Shown piece after piece: positions 7,701 through 14,120 of a stretch of 21,856 nt of DNA (its first letter is position 1; every line of letters starts with the position of its first letter). Both the position numbers and the translations under genes were made by a program. This stretch comes from Candidatus Dormiibacterota bacterium (GTDB lineage: Bacteria; Chloroflexota; Dormibacteria; Aeolococcales; Aeolococcaceae), in contig PLXL01000245.1 in assembly GCA_003153215.1 (NCBI GenBank), positions 1 to 21,856 of the forward strand. The letters run 5' to 3'. The notes under the pieces are model-generated. The model worked only from the letters and a program-made list of their open reading frames with translations. It searched no databases and had not been told where the DNA came from.

Positions 7701-10171
7701 GCGTCAACTGTCTTGACCACGTTGCCATCCGCGTCGTAGGCGGTCGTGGTTGTGGCCCCCAGCGGATTCGTGGTCGAGGTCAGCTCCCCCAGCGGGTTGT
7801 ACGCGTACGTGGTCGTGAAGCTGGCCGGGTTGGCCCCGGCGACGCTGCCGTCCGGGCTCACCTGGCTGAGCAGCTCCCCGATCGAGCTGTAGGTGGAGGT
7901 GGTGGTATCCCCGTCCGGATCGGTCACCCGGACCTGGTCGCCATCAGCGTCGTACGCCATCGTCCAGGTGTTGCCGTCGGCATCGGTGATGGCGGTGACG
8001 TCCCCGGGATGCCCGCTGTTCCGGTAGGTGAGGGTGACCGTCGCCGCTTGGCCGGTCGAGGTGAGCGGCCGGGAGGTGCTGAGCAGGTTGCCGCTCGCGT
8101 CATACGTGTAGGTGGTGGTGACCCCCGAGGGGTCGGTCACCGACGTCACGTCGTTGAGCGCGTTGTACGTGTACGTGGTGGTCCGCCCCAGCGGGTCGGT
8201 CTGGGTGAGCAGGCTCCCCTGGGCGTCGTAGGTCGAGGTGGTGATGCCGCCGTCCGGGTCGGTCACCGCGGTGAGCCCCAGGGTGACCGGGTCGTACGCG
8301 TAGGTGGTGGTCGCCGCCTGGGCCGTCCCGGCGCCCTGCGTCTCCGACTGCAGCTCCAGGTTCTGGTAGTCAAAGACGGTGACGTTGCCGTTCGGGCTGG
8401 TCATGGTCGTGGTCCCGCCCGCCGCCGATGTGTTGTCACCGGCGTACGCCCAGGTGGTCGTCCGCCCCATCGGGTCGACCTGCTCGACCACCTGGCCCGA
8501 GGAGTTGTACGTGTTGGTGGTCGTTCCCCCATTGGGGTCGGTGAGGGTCAGGAGAAGATGGTTGGGATCGTAGGTGTAGGTCCAGGTCCCCCCCGCCGGG
8601 TTCGTCACCGTCACCAGGTTGCCATTGCTGTCGTAGCCGAAGCTCTCCACTCTTCCCGCAGGATCGGTGACGCTCGCGATCTCACCGGCGGAGTTGTACG
8701 CGAAGGTCAGGCTCCGCCCTTCGGGGTCGATGACCGCTCCCAGTTGCCCGCTCCCGTTGTACGTCAGCGTGGTCGTGTACCCGTTCAGATCGGACTCGGA
8801 GAGGAGCTGGCCCGCCGACGAGAACACATACGTGTCCTGAGTCTGATCTCGGGTGAAGATATACTCGCCACTCGGGTTCTGGGTGAGCGTCGCAAGCACC
8901 CACGAGGGCGCGGTGAACTCTCCCGATCCATTCGGGCTGAAGGTCACCGTCGAGCCATCCTCCTGGTTGACGGTGACGTCCCCAGAGCTGTCGGTGGTCT
9001 GGTTCATGTCGTAGCTGTCCGTCCAGCCGTAGCCCAGCGGACCATCGTCCGAGGCGAACCCCGACGTGTAGGAGCGGGTGAAGTCCAGCGGGATCCCCCG
9101 CCCCGGGACCGACAGGTCGTCGTGCGTCTCAAACAGCTCACCGCTGCTGCAGTTGACCGGATCTCCTGCACAGGGTGTGGTCGGCTTCTCCGAGGGGTTC
9201 TTGCCTCCGCCCCCTTCTTTGCGGCTCGGGCCGGATCCGACCGCGTGCCCCGCGGCCGCGTAGTGGGCAGCGACCTCCGCTGCGCTCAGGGGAGAGCCAT
9301 ACACAGCCACGTCCGCGATCTGCCCGGCGAAGCTCGGGTTCTGCCCGTTGTTGGCGTCGCCGTCCTTCGCGATGGCGGCCTGGAAACCGTAAGGGAAGTC
9401 CGTTCCAGGAATCCCGGGCCCGCTGGCCGCCTCCTTCCCGTCGATGTACACGGTGCTCGCCGTCGGGCTGGTCGTGGCCACCACGTAGTGCCAGCCGCCA
9501 TCGGTGATCGTGCCCTGGCCGTCAACCACCCACGCGGATGAACCATCCGGCACATAGCCGGTGAGCCCGACGAGGCCATCCTCGACATAGAGCTCGTAGC
9601 CATAGTTCCGCCAGCGGAACAGGTACTGAACGGTGGGGATGCTCCCCGCGGTCTGGATCCACATCTCGACCGTGGGATAGTTGACCGCGAGGGCCGTGGC
9701 GGCATTGTCGAGTTCGACGCCGCTGCCGTCGCCCCCGTCGAAGCTCATCGCGGTCGCCCCCTGAATCGGGCCGGGGACGCCCAGGGTCACGCCTCCCTGG
9801 ATCGTGCCGTCGTAGCCGCCGATGTCCGCGACCGCCGTGGTCCCCGAGGTGTCGTTGAGCGGCCAGTAGCCAGTCGGGTTGCTCGCGGCCACCGCCGCCT
9901 CGTACGCCTGCTGGCCGGTGGCGGCGCCCGTCGGCGCCAGGGCACCGGGCGCAATGGTGGCGCTTCGAGCCGTTCCTCCCAGCACCGACGCGGCGAGGAC
10001 CGCCAGCACCCCCACGCCCAGTGCCCAGGGGCGGCGACGGCGTGGCATGGTGACGCTCGTGATGTCGGCTCCGAAACCAGGAACCCTTCTGGCCTCCGCG
10101 ACTCGGGGGCTCCTGGGGTCGTGACGGCTATCGGCCTCTCGGGAGTTCTGGGATCGTACCTTCGTGGTCAT
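4784..10171 (-). CDS. Secreted RHS/YD-repeat protein with LamG domain and embedded solenoid domain
   Basis: This 1795-residue cell-surface or secreted protein is the main cargo of the transposon. The ATG at 10171 follows GAGGGG. A basic stretch and hydrophobic segment (Met42 to ~70, MPRRRRPWALGVGVLAVLAA) suggest Sec export, with Met42 an alternative start. Residues ~85-310 form a LamG/concanavalin-like domain (NPTGYWPLNDTSG, WHYVVATTS, VYIDGKEA). Residues ~333-410 are the RHS entry region (DPVNCSSGELFETHDDLSVP). Many YD repeats follow (YDANGNL-type, ~430-1155). An unusual insert at ~1160-1420 is Ser/Gly/Thr-rich and resembles the beta-solenoid tail of Tad-pilus-associated secreted proteins (PDPLATLPAP, LNPGTYVVTGGV, GSGVTLYL). 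YD repeats resume and end in the RHS core (YLESRYYDPATAQFLTVDPA, ~1555-1575). The last ~190 residues after DPTGLDPS form a variable tail of unknown activity. RHS proteins often carry toxins there, but no catalytic motif is evident. Confidence 0.92.
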   Translation of the reverse strand: MTTKVRSQNSREADSRHDPRSPRVAEARRVPGFGADITSVTMPRRRRPWALGVGVLAVLAASVLGGTARSATIAPGALAPTGAATGQQAYEAAVAASNPTGYWPLNDTSGTTAVADIGGYDGTIQGGVTLGVPGPIQGATAMSFDGGDGSGVELDNAATALAVNYPTVEMWIQTAGSIPTVQYLFRWRNYGYELYVEDGLVGLTGYVPDGSSAWVVDGQGTITDGGWHYVVATTSPTASTVYIDGKEAASGPGIPGTDFPYGFQAAIAKDGDANNGQNPSFAGQIADVAVYGSPLSAAEVAAHYAAAGHAVGSGPSRKEGGGGKNPSEKPTTPCAGDPVNCSSGELFETHDDLSVPGRGIPLDFTRSYTSGFASDDGPLGYGWTDSYDMNQTTDSSGDVTVNQEDGSTVTFSPNGSGEFTAPSWVLATLTQNPSGEYIFTRDQTQDTYVFSSAGQLLSESDLNGYTTTLTYNGSGQLGAVIDPEGRSLTFAYNSAGEIASVTDPAGRVESFGYDSNGNLVTVTNPAGGTWTYTYDPNHLLLTLTDPNGGTTTNTYNSSGQVVEQVDPMGRTTTWAYAGDNTSAAGGTTTMTSPNGNVTVFDYQNLELQSETQGAGTAQAATTTYAYDPVTLGLTAVTDPDGGITTSTYDAQGSLLTQTDPLGRTTTYTYNALNDVTSVTDPSGVTTTYTYDASGNLLSTSRPLTSTGQAATVTLTYRNSGHPGDVTAITDADGNTWTMAYDADGDQVRVTDPDGDTTTSTYSSIGELLSQVSPDGSVAGANPASFTTTYAYNPLGELTSTTNPLGATTTTAYDADGNVVKTVDADGNVTTNSYDLDNELTATTEPNGTVEKTGYDQDGNVVSQADGAGDVTTYTYNALDRVASTTDPLGHTTTYSYDPDGNLLTEVDSSGQTTTNGYDADNELTSIHYSDTTPSVGYSYDSLGQRTQMVDGTGTTAYSYDSLGRLTQVTDGAGSTVGYGYDLAGNLTSLTYPNGKAVAQAYNQAEELTSVTDWLGNKISFNYDPDGNLVTEADPSGVKQSSTYNDASQLTSISDTLGSTSLASFSYGRDPLGQQTSATTTGAVSGSEKYSYTSLNQLASANSQAYAYNAAGDLVTTPTQSLSYNGGDELTKVTAGTGTTSLSYDANGDRTSETGPGTAAQSCALCLLDPSASGALTLSGAATVNAAGIVTVDSSSTQAIELSGSAKVTGTQVLVAGGVTKSGTASTSPTAVTGAAIAPDPLATLPAPALSGTATALTISGSKSQTASPGIYSTITVSGNGTLTLNPGTYVVTGGVTVSGSGSITGSGVTLYLACSSYPTPCAAGKDGAALSVTGSGIVHLTGGALGSGKGVAVFADRGNAATLTVSGSGALTITGSLYAASGTLSLSGSTPVKVTDGVVVVDRAQVTGSAALSVAVDSSAVAAETYTYDAAQRLIGLQSPTTTASYSYDGDGLRMSETVDGVTSQFTWNQSGSLPLLLSDGTNDYVYGPGGLPIEQITGATAVDLHQDGQGSTRLLTSSTGAVVGTYSYDPYGNVTSHTGVSTPLQYDGQYTDVATGLQYLESRYYDPATAQFLTVDPAVAATGSPYGYAFGSPLNVGDPTGLDPSCTIWPSGDWCAADGAEALAGAAQQSVAGWSELLSGKDDLRHPDYVVLTGSVGVGGITDSVTAVLNLDNGNLYLGGGGGIGYSPSLVSFSIAGMGWVGPPGSGNSPSASTVDAFISGYTTEVDIAAGGAAIDQIYSPSTGLVGFSFGLGAPGISWQLTYQDLIATIPGINGYATPAGLTSEVEGAIQKCA

Positions 10172-10254
10172 CTCGCCCCTCGCTGAAGCGCCCTCCGCAT
10201 GGCCACAGCGGCACCCAGCGGCGAGGGCATCCCCATCCCTCTCAACGGCCCGGC

Positions 10255-10260
10255 ATTGTA
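10255..10260 (-). promoter_or_regulatory. Candidate -10 box for the RHS gene
   Basis: TACAAT on the minus strand stands out in GC-rich surroundings, about 85 bp upstream of the RHS start, in the 144-bp gap behind the XRE-ScpB copy 2 gene. No convincing -35 box lies 16-18 bp upstream. The RHS gene may also be read through from the XRE-ScpB gene. Confidence 0.3.
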
Positions 10261-10315
10261 ACGACTCACGCAGGCAACCGTTGAGGGACCACGCGGTCGG
10301 AGCGCTGCGAATTCG

Positions 10316-11164
10316 CTACGTGGCCACGCACTCCGAAGGACCTCGCGGCTCTGCGGACGCGGAGGTAGCGGGGTGGTCGAGGGCGCGCACATCGCCGTCG
10401 ACCATCCCGAGCAGCTGAGCCCGCAGCTCGTCTAGGGAGGTGGCGCCCGTCACCTCCAGGAGCTTGGCGGTGGCATGGTAGAGGTGAGCGCGGCTGTCCG
10501 TGAGGTCGCGGCCCGTTCGGCGCAGCAGCCCCCACTCCACCAGCTGGGAGACGGTCTCGGCGGAGTCGACGCCCCGGACCTCGTCGATGCGGCGCCGGGT
10601 TGCCTGGCGAGCAAAGACCACGATGGAGAGGATCTCGATGTGGCGGTGGGTGAGCCGGGGCATGCGTTCCGCCTCGACAGCACGATCGGCGAGGAGGGTG
10701 AGAGTCCGGTGGGGCAGGAGGGCCACGGTCTCGGAGTCCTCGACCACCCGCATCCCCAAAGGGGCCAGGCGATCAGAGAGCTCCGAGACGGCAGCGGAGA
10801 TGCCGGTGATCGACGCCTCGAGGAGGAGGCTCGCTTCGCCGAGGGGGAGGGCGCGGCGGACGGCGAGGAGCGCCCCCAGTCGGGAGACGAGCCCGTCCTC
10901 CGGGGTGGGGCGCGGCAGAGGGACGAGGTGCTCACCGGAGTCGAGGCCAAGCGCCTCGTGGAGCCGGGTGAGCGTCCGGTAGCGGGGGGTCGAGCGGCCG
11001 GTCTCGATGCGGGACAGCTGGGCCGCCGAGACCTGGACCTGTTCCGCGAGCTGGGTGAGAGTGAGGCCCACCGCCTTCCGGCGCTGCTTCAGGGTGCGGC
11101 CGAGGACCCCGGGATCGGGGCGGGACGGACGGTGGGGGTGATCTCGCGGGGAGGAGGTGATCAT
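10316..11164 (-). CDS. XRE-family HTH fused to ScpB-like winged helices (copy 2, in transposon)
   Basis: This 282-residue protein has the same architecture as the copy at 3100-3918. An XRE helix-turn-helix covers residues ~20-77 (LKQRRKAVGLTLTQLAEQVQ, then AAQLSRIETGRSTP). An ScpB-like first winged helix covers ~92-150 (LGALLAVRRALPLGEASLLL, LAPLGMRVVEDSETVALLP) and a second ~170-250 (HIEILSIVVFARQATRRRID, RGVDSAETVSQLVEWGLLRR, HLYHATAKLLEVTGATSLDE). The second matches the ScpB pattern of TRxEI, RGVDSxxxVxxLxExGLI and LYGTTxxFL closely. The C-terminal ~30 residues are low-complexity. It is divergent from the tyrosine recombinase at 11247, with two palindromes in the 82-bp gap, and the RHS gene follows downstream on the same strand. 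It is probably a repressor or architectural protein for that promoter and recombinase; that role is inferred. Confidence 0.87.
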   Translation of the reverse strand: MITSSPRDHPHRPSRPDPGVLGRTLKQRRKAVGLTLTQLAEQVQVSAAQLSRIETGRSTPRYRTLTRLHEALGLDSGEHLVPLPRPTPEDGLVSRLGALLAVRRALPLGEASLLLEASITGISAAVSELSDRLAPLGMRVVEDSETVALLPHRTLTLLADRAVEAERMPRLTHRHIEILSIVVFARQATRRRIDEVRGVDSAETVSQLVEWGLLRRTGRDLTDSRAHLYHATAKLLEVTGATSLDELRAQLLGMVDGDVRALDHPATSASAEPRGPSECVAT

Positions 11165-11181
11165 CGGCCGGGTTTCAATTG

Positions 11182-11194
11182 TGCATCAGATGCA
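11182..11194. promoter_or_regulatory. Short palindrome in the divergent control region
   Basis: TGCATC-A-GATGCA is a perfect palindrome with 6-bp arms and a 1-bp centre, 17 bp upstream of the XRE-ScpB copy 2 start. It may be an XRE operator. It lies 13 bp from the longer inverted repeat at 11208-11233, so two different proteins might bind this gap. Confidence 0.4.
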
Positions 11195-11207
11195 AAGTCC
11201 AGTGTGC

Positions 11208-11233
11208 TAGCGCAAAATCCCGGTTTTGCGCTA
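11208..11233. promoter_or_regulatory. Perfect inverted repeat upstream of tyrosine recombinase A (operator or recombination core site)
   Basis: TAGCGCAAAA (11208-11217) and TTTTGCGCTA (11224-11233) are perfect reverse complements around the 6-bp spacer TCCCGG, ending 13 bp before the recombinase ATG. The shape, ~10-bp arms flanking a 6-bp centre, matches core sites of tyrosine recombinases such as dif (11-6-11). It is also consistent with a regulator operator. It makes the upstream TTG at 11226 unlikely as the gene start. Confidence 0.6.
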
Positions 11234-11246
11234 CCATCCGGCCACG

Positions 11247-12278
11247 ATGGCCCTCGCCGAATACCCACACCCCCCCGAGGGGGAGCGCGGATCGCCGCCC
11301 AGGGCCGCGGCGGTGGCCAGCATCGCCCTCCCGCTCGCCGCCCTCCCGGATTCCGTTCCCGAGATCCTCCATCTCGCCGCCGAAGCGGCTACGGCCCCCG
11401 AGGCCGCGGCGGAGCTGCGCATCCTGGGCAGGTTCCTGCTCCACCACCGGGCCGCCACCGCCTCCGAGTACTGCCGCGATGTGGTGGCCTTCAGCAAGTG
11501 GTGCAAGGGACGCGAGGTGGAGCTCCTCCAGGTCGATCGCACCACGGTCGAGCTCTGGGTGCTCTCGATGCAGGCGGAGGGGATCATGCCCCGGACCCTC
11601 CGGCGCCGCCTCGCCGCGGTCCAGGGCTTCTACCTCGAGGCCGTCGACGCCGGCGTCATCGGCAAGGTCCCAACCCTCCGGGTCAAGCGGCCTCCGGTCG
11701 GCACCTCGGCGAAGAGCGGGATCGGCCGCGAGGAGGCAGCGCTTCTCCTCGAGGCGGCGGAGGACGCCGGGCCCCGGGACGAGCTGCTCATCCGCCTCCT
11801 CCTCCTCAACGGCCTGCGCGCCTCCGAGGTGGCCCAGCTCACCATCGGTGACGTGGGCGATGAGCGCGGCCACCGCACCATCAGGGTGCGGCGCAAGGGC
11901 GGCAGGGTCAGCGTCGAGGCGCTCTCCCCGGGGACCCGCCACGCTCTCGATCGCCTGCTCCAGCAGCCGGGGCATGCCGACCCCGAGGCTCCCCTCATCG
12001 CCGACCCGGAGGGAGATCCGCTCTCCCGCCACGGGGTGGCCCGGATCACGCACCGGCTCGGCCGGGTGGTTGGTATCACCGCCAGCGGCGAACCCCCGCT
12101 CAACCCCCACGAGCTCCGCCACAGCTTCATCACCCTCGGCCTCGACGCCGGGGCAAGTCTTCGGGACATGCAGCGGGCAGCGGCCCACGCCGACCCCCGC
12201 ACCACCGCCGACTACGACCGCCGCCGCAAGGCCCTGGACACCCACCCGAGCTACCTGGTCGAGCGCTACCTCTCCTGA
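11247..12278 (+). CDS. Tyrosine recombinase A (transposon-borne)
   Basis: From the ATG at 11247 the protein has 343 residues, the usual size for an XerC/D-like integrase. An N-terminal SAM-like core-binding domain (~55-145; EYCRDVVAFSKWCKGREVEL, RTLRRRLAAVQGFYLEAVDA) precedes the catalytic domain. The active-site set is complete: Arg191 (NGLRASEV), Lys217 (RRKGGR), His288 and Arg291 (HELRHSF), His314 (AAAHAD) and Tyr323 (TADYDRR). The family cuts and rejoins DNA through a 3'-phosphotyrosine intermediate. The gene is divergent from XRE-ScpB copy 2, and its 3' end overlaps convergent ORF370 by 13 bp. Inside a TniA/TniB element it could resolve cointegrates, a job done by a serine resolvase in Tn5053-type elements and by the tyrosine recombinase TnpI in Tn4430. 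Family certain, role inferred. Confidence 0.93.
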   Translation: MALAEYPHPPEGERGSPPRAAAVASIALPLAALPDSVPEILHLAAEAATAPEAAAELRILGRFLLHHRAATASEYCRDVVAFSKWCKGREVELLQVDRTTVELWVLSMQAEGIMPRTLRRRLAAVQGFYLEAVDAGVIGKVPTLRVKRPPVGTSAKSGIGREEAALLLEAAEDAGPRDELLIRLLLLNGLRASEVAQLTIGDVGDERGHRTIRVRRKGGRVSVEALSPGTRHALDRLLQQPGHADPEAPLIADPEGDPLSRHGVARITHRLGRVVGITASGEPPLNPHELRHSFITLGLDAGASLRDMQRAAAHADPRTTADYDRRRKALDTHPSYLVERYLS

Positions 12279-13378
12279 TCCTCCTCATGCCCCTCATCGC
12301 CCGCAGGCCGGCCGCCGGGCGGCGGCATGGGGAAGAACTCCTGCACCCGGTCCCCCATCCGGGCGACCAGGTTCGCGAACGCCGCCTGGGTGCGTTCCCG
12401 GCGTGCCGCCATCTCCTCGGGGCTCGGCTCCGGCGGAGGGAGGATGGAGAGGAACGATCGCTCCGCGTTGCCATCAACGAGGGCCTGGGCGGCGGTGCGG
12501 AACCGCTCCCAGATCTCCTTGGGCGCCAGCTCCGACAGCGCGGGACACACCTCAGTCTGCGGGGTCCGAGCCCCGAGCCCGTCGAGGGGCGCTGGGGCGG
12601 GCCGTGGGTGCAATGCGCGTGCGAGGGACTTGGGTGCGGGGATCGCGCGATCGTACCCTCGCGGCGCTCGGAGCGACCGTCGGGGGAGCGTCATTCGCTG
12701 CGGCACGTCCTGGGATTGGCGCCGGGAGCGAAAGCCGGGCATGGCCCACCAGGGGTGACGGCGCCGGAGCGTCGCGGTGGTCTCCCGAACCCGGCACTCG
12801 GCAAGCGCCCGCCTCTGGGGAGCTCGCGGCGGGCGACCACCGACCACCAGGTGCAGAGAGATCGAGGCGGAGCGCGCCAACCTGCAGAACCACTCCCAGG
12901 TCCCGGCACTGAGCTGCCCAGCCTGGAGTACGTAGAGGTCGCGGACGCCCCGCTCTACCAGCATGGCGCTGACTTCCTCGAGCCACAGGTCCCGGGCCAA
13001 TGCCTGGCTGCGGGCGATCCGCTCGGCCAGCTCCAGCTCGGGAAGGAGCGCCAGCTGGTGCGGCACATCCCTGCTCGTGCCCCCAACCTCTGGGCTGGTG
13101 AAGAGCGGCAGCTGGGTGGGGTGATAGCGGCGGTGCGAGAGCTCAGCGCGGCTGGGCCTTGGCGGCTCTTCCAGCGCCTGGTAGACGGCGAGCAGAACCC
13201 AGCCTGGAAGAGGGTGTCCGTCCACGCGATCCTCGGGGGGCAGGGCCAGCGCCAGCTGGTCGCGGCGCCTGCGGCACCGGTGTCGGATGGCGTCGTGGAG
13301 CCTCCGGTCGTCGGCGGGGTCGTGGAGGATCTCCACCTGCTGCGGCAGCCGCTCCCCCTCCGCCCCGCTACTGGCCAC
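12266..13378 (-). CDS. ORF370: third transposition-operon protein, possibly a degenerate TniB-like ATPase
   Basis: The GTG start at 13378 overlaps the end of tniB by 11 bp, so it is probably translationally coupled and part of the tniA-tniB operon. Residues ~146-182 resemble the Walker B region of the adjacent TniB. VRDLYVLQAGQL aligns with PRLVVIDEAQWL, and WEWFCRLARSASISLHLVVGG aligns with FEYLRHLHDDLDTQFSLLFVGG. The acidic Walker B pair (Asp115-Glu116 in TniB) is Gln152-Ala153 here, and there is no Walker A loop, so it should not hydrolyse ATP. The N-terminus is Arg/His-rich and basic, the middle (~185-270) is Arg/Pro-rich, and the C-terminus has a helical stretch ending in a Pro/Gly/Glu-rich tail. 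TniQ-type zinc-finger cysteines are absent. It could be a non-catalytic partner of TniB or a target-choice factor. The ATPase kinship is my own alignment by eye. Confidence 0.72.
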   Translation of the reverse strand: MASSGAEGERLPQQVEILHDPADDRRLHDAIRHRCRRRRDQLALALPPEDRVDGHPLPGWVLLAVYQALEEPPRPSRAELSHRRYHPTQLPLFTSPEVGGTSRDVPHQLALLPELELAERIARSQALARDLWLEEVSAMLVERGVRDLYVLQAGQLSAGTWEWFCRLARSASISLHLVVGGRPPRAPQRRALAECRVRETTATLRRRHPWWAMPGFRSRRQSQDVPQRMTLPRRSLRAPRGYDRAIPAPKSLARALHPRPAPAPLDGLGARTPQTEVCPALSELAPKEIWERFRTAAQALVDGNAERSFLSILPPPEPSPEEMAARRERTQAAFANLVARMGDRVQEFFPMPPPGGRPAGDEGHEEDQER

Positions 13379-14120
13379 CGCTCACCCCTCCCCCGAGGCC
13401 GCGGTACACGTTGCGGATCACCTCGTCGTCGATCACCTCCCGCCCCGACTCGGCGCAGAAGCGGGCGGCGTGGTGGGTGAACTTCGCCCAGTTCCGGAAG
13501 TTGCCGTGGGCGCAGCGGCGATCGATCTGGGCCACCACGTCGTCGCTGACGCCGCCGTAGATCGAGTGGTACACGGGGATGACGGTGAGCACCTGGTCCA
13601 GGCTGAGCGGCTCGAAGCGGATGTGGGCGTAGAGGCGGGAATCCAGCATGGGCTCGCGGCGCAGCACCTCGTAGCAGCCGGCACCGCCGACGAACAGCAG
13701 GCTGAACTGGGTGTCGAGGTCGTCATGAAGGTGGCGGAGATATTCGAAGCACTCGCGGTTCAGCCACTGCGCCTCATCGATGACGACCAGACGGGGACGG
13801 TCCGCGAGCGCGGCCTTGAGCGCCATGTCGACGCCGAAGGCATCGGCCGCCAAGATGGAGCCGAGCCCGGTCGCGCGATGCAGGGCGTGACGCACGTCAC
13901 GAAGCGTTGGACGGCAGCGGAAGTCCATCCAGACCCAGCTGCGGGCCGGGAGGTCGATCAGAGCCTGCTCGACGGCGAAGCTCTTGCCCGTCCCGGCAGC
14001 GCCGTGGATCGCCACCATCGCCTGCGCCTCCACCGCCTCGCTGATCATGGCCTGGGCGTCAAGGAGCTGCTCGGTGGCAACGATCGCTGCCTCCTTCAGG
14101 TTCAGGAAGTGCCCGCTCAT
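13368..14120 (-). CDS. tniB: TniB/TnsC/MuB-like AAA+ ATPase, transposition regulator
   Basis: This 250-residue AAA ATPase has Walker A GAAGTGKS at residues 40-47, Walker B LVVIDEAQ at 111-118, and the downstream LLFVGGAG strand typical of sensor 1. Its ATG at 14118-14120 overlaps the tniA stop (ATGA), which implies coupled translation. In Tn5053, Tn552, Tn7 and Mu systems this ATPase binds target DNA as a filament and activates the DDE transposase. Length and operon position fit a TniB-type protein better than the longer TnsC. The C-terminal ~70 residues (VVAQIDRRCAHGNFRNWAKF) are the helical lid typical of the family. All catalytic residues are present. Confidence 0.9.
   Translation of the reverse strand: MSGHFLNLKEAAIVATEQLLDAQAMISEAVEAQAMVAIHGAAGTGKSFAVEQALIDLPARSWVWMDFRCRPTLRDVRHALHRATGLGSILAADAFGVDMALKAALADRPRLVVIDEAQWLNRECFEYLRHLHDDLDTQFSLLFVGGAGCYEVLRREPMLDSRLYAHIRFEPLSLDQVLTVIPVYHSIYGGVSDDVVAQIDRRCAHGNFRNWAKFTHHAARFCAESGREVIDDEVIRNVYRGLGGGVSGGQ

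Noticed and set aside
5000..9100. Repetitive DNA in the RHS gene considered as a CRISPR or tandem repeat array
   Set aside because: The repeats are degenerate, in frame and encode YD motifs. There are no uniform repeats with unique spacers.
5654..9541. 1295-aa open frame on the plus strand opposite the RHS gene
   Set aside because: It mirrors the codon bias of the repetitive RHS gene. Its product is low-complexity Arg/Gly/Val-rich repeats with no domain, while the minus strand has clear RHS, YD and LamG features.
10475..11851. 458-aa plus-strand frame across XRE-ScpB copy 2 and recombinase A
   Set aside because: It is antisense to one real gene and out of frame with another. The product is Arg/Gly/Pro-rich without domains.
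11179..12912. 577-aa plus-strand frame overlapping recombinase A and ORF370
   Set aside because: It is a shadow frame of GC-rich genes with Arg/Ser/Pro-rich composition. The recombinase frame holds all catalytic residues.
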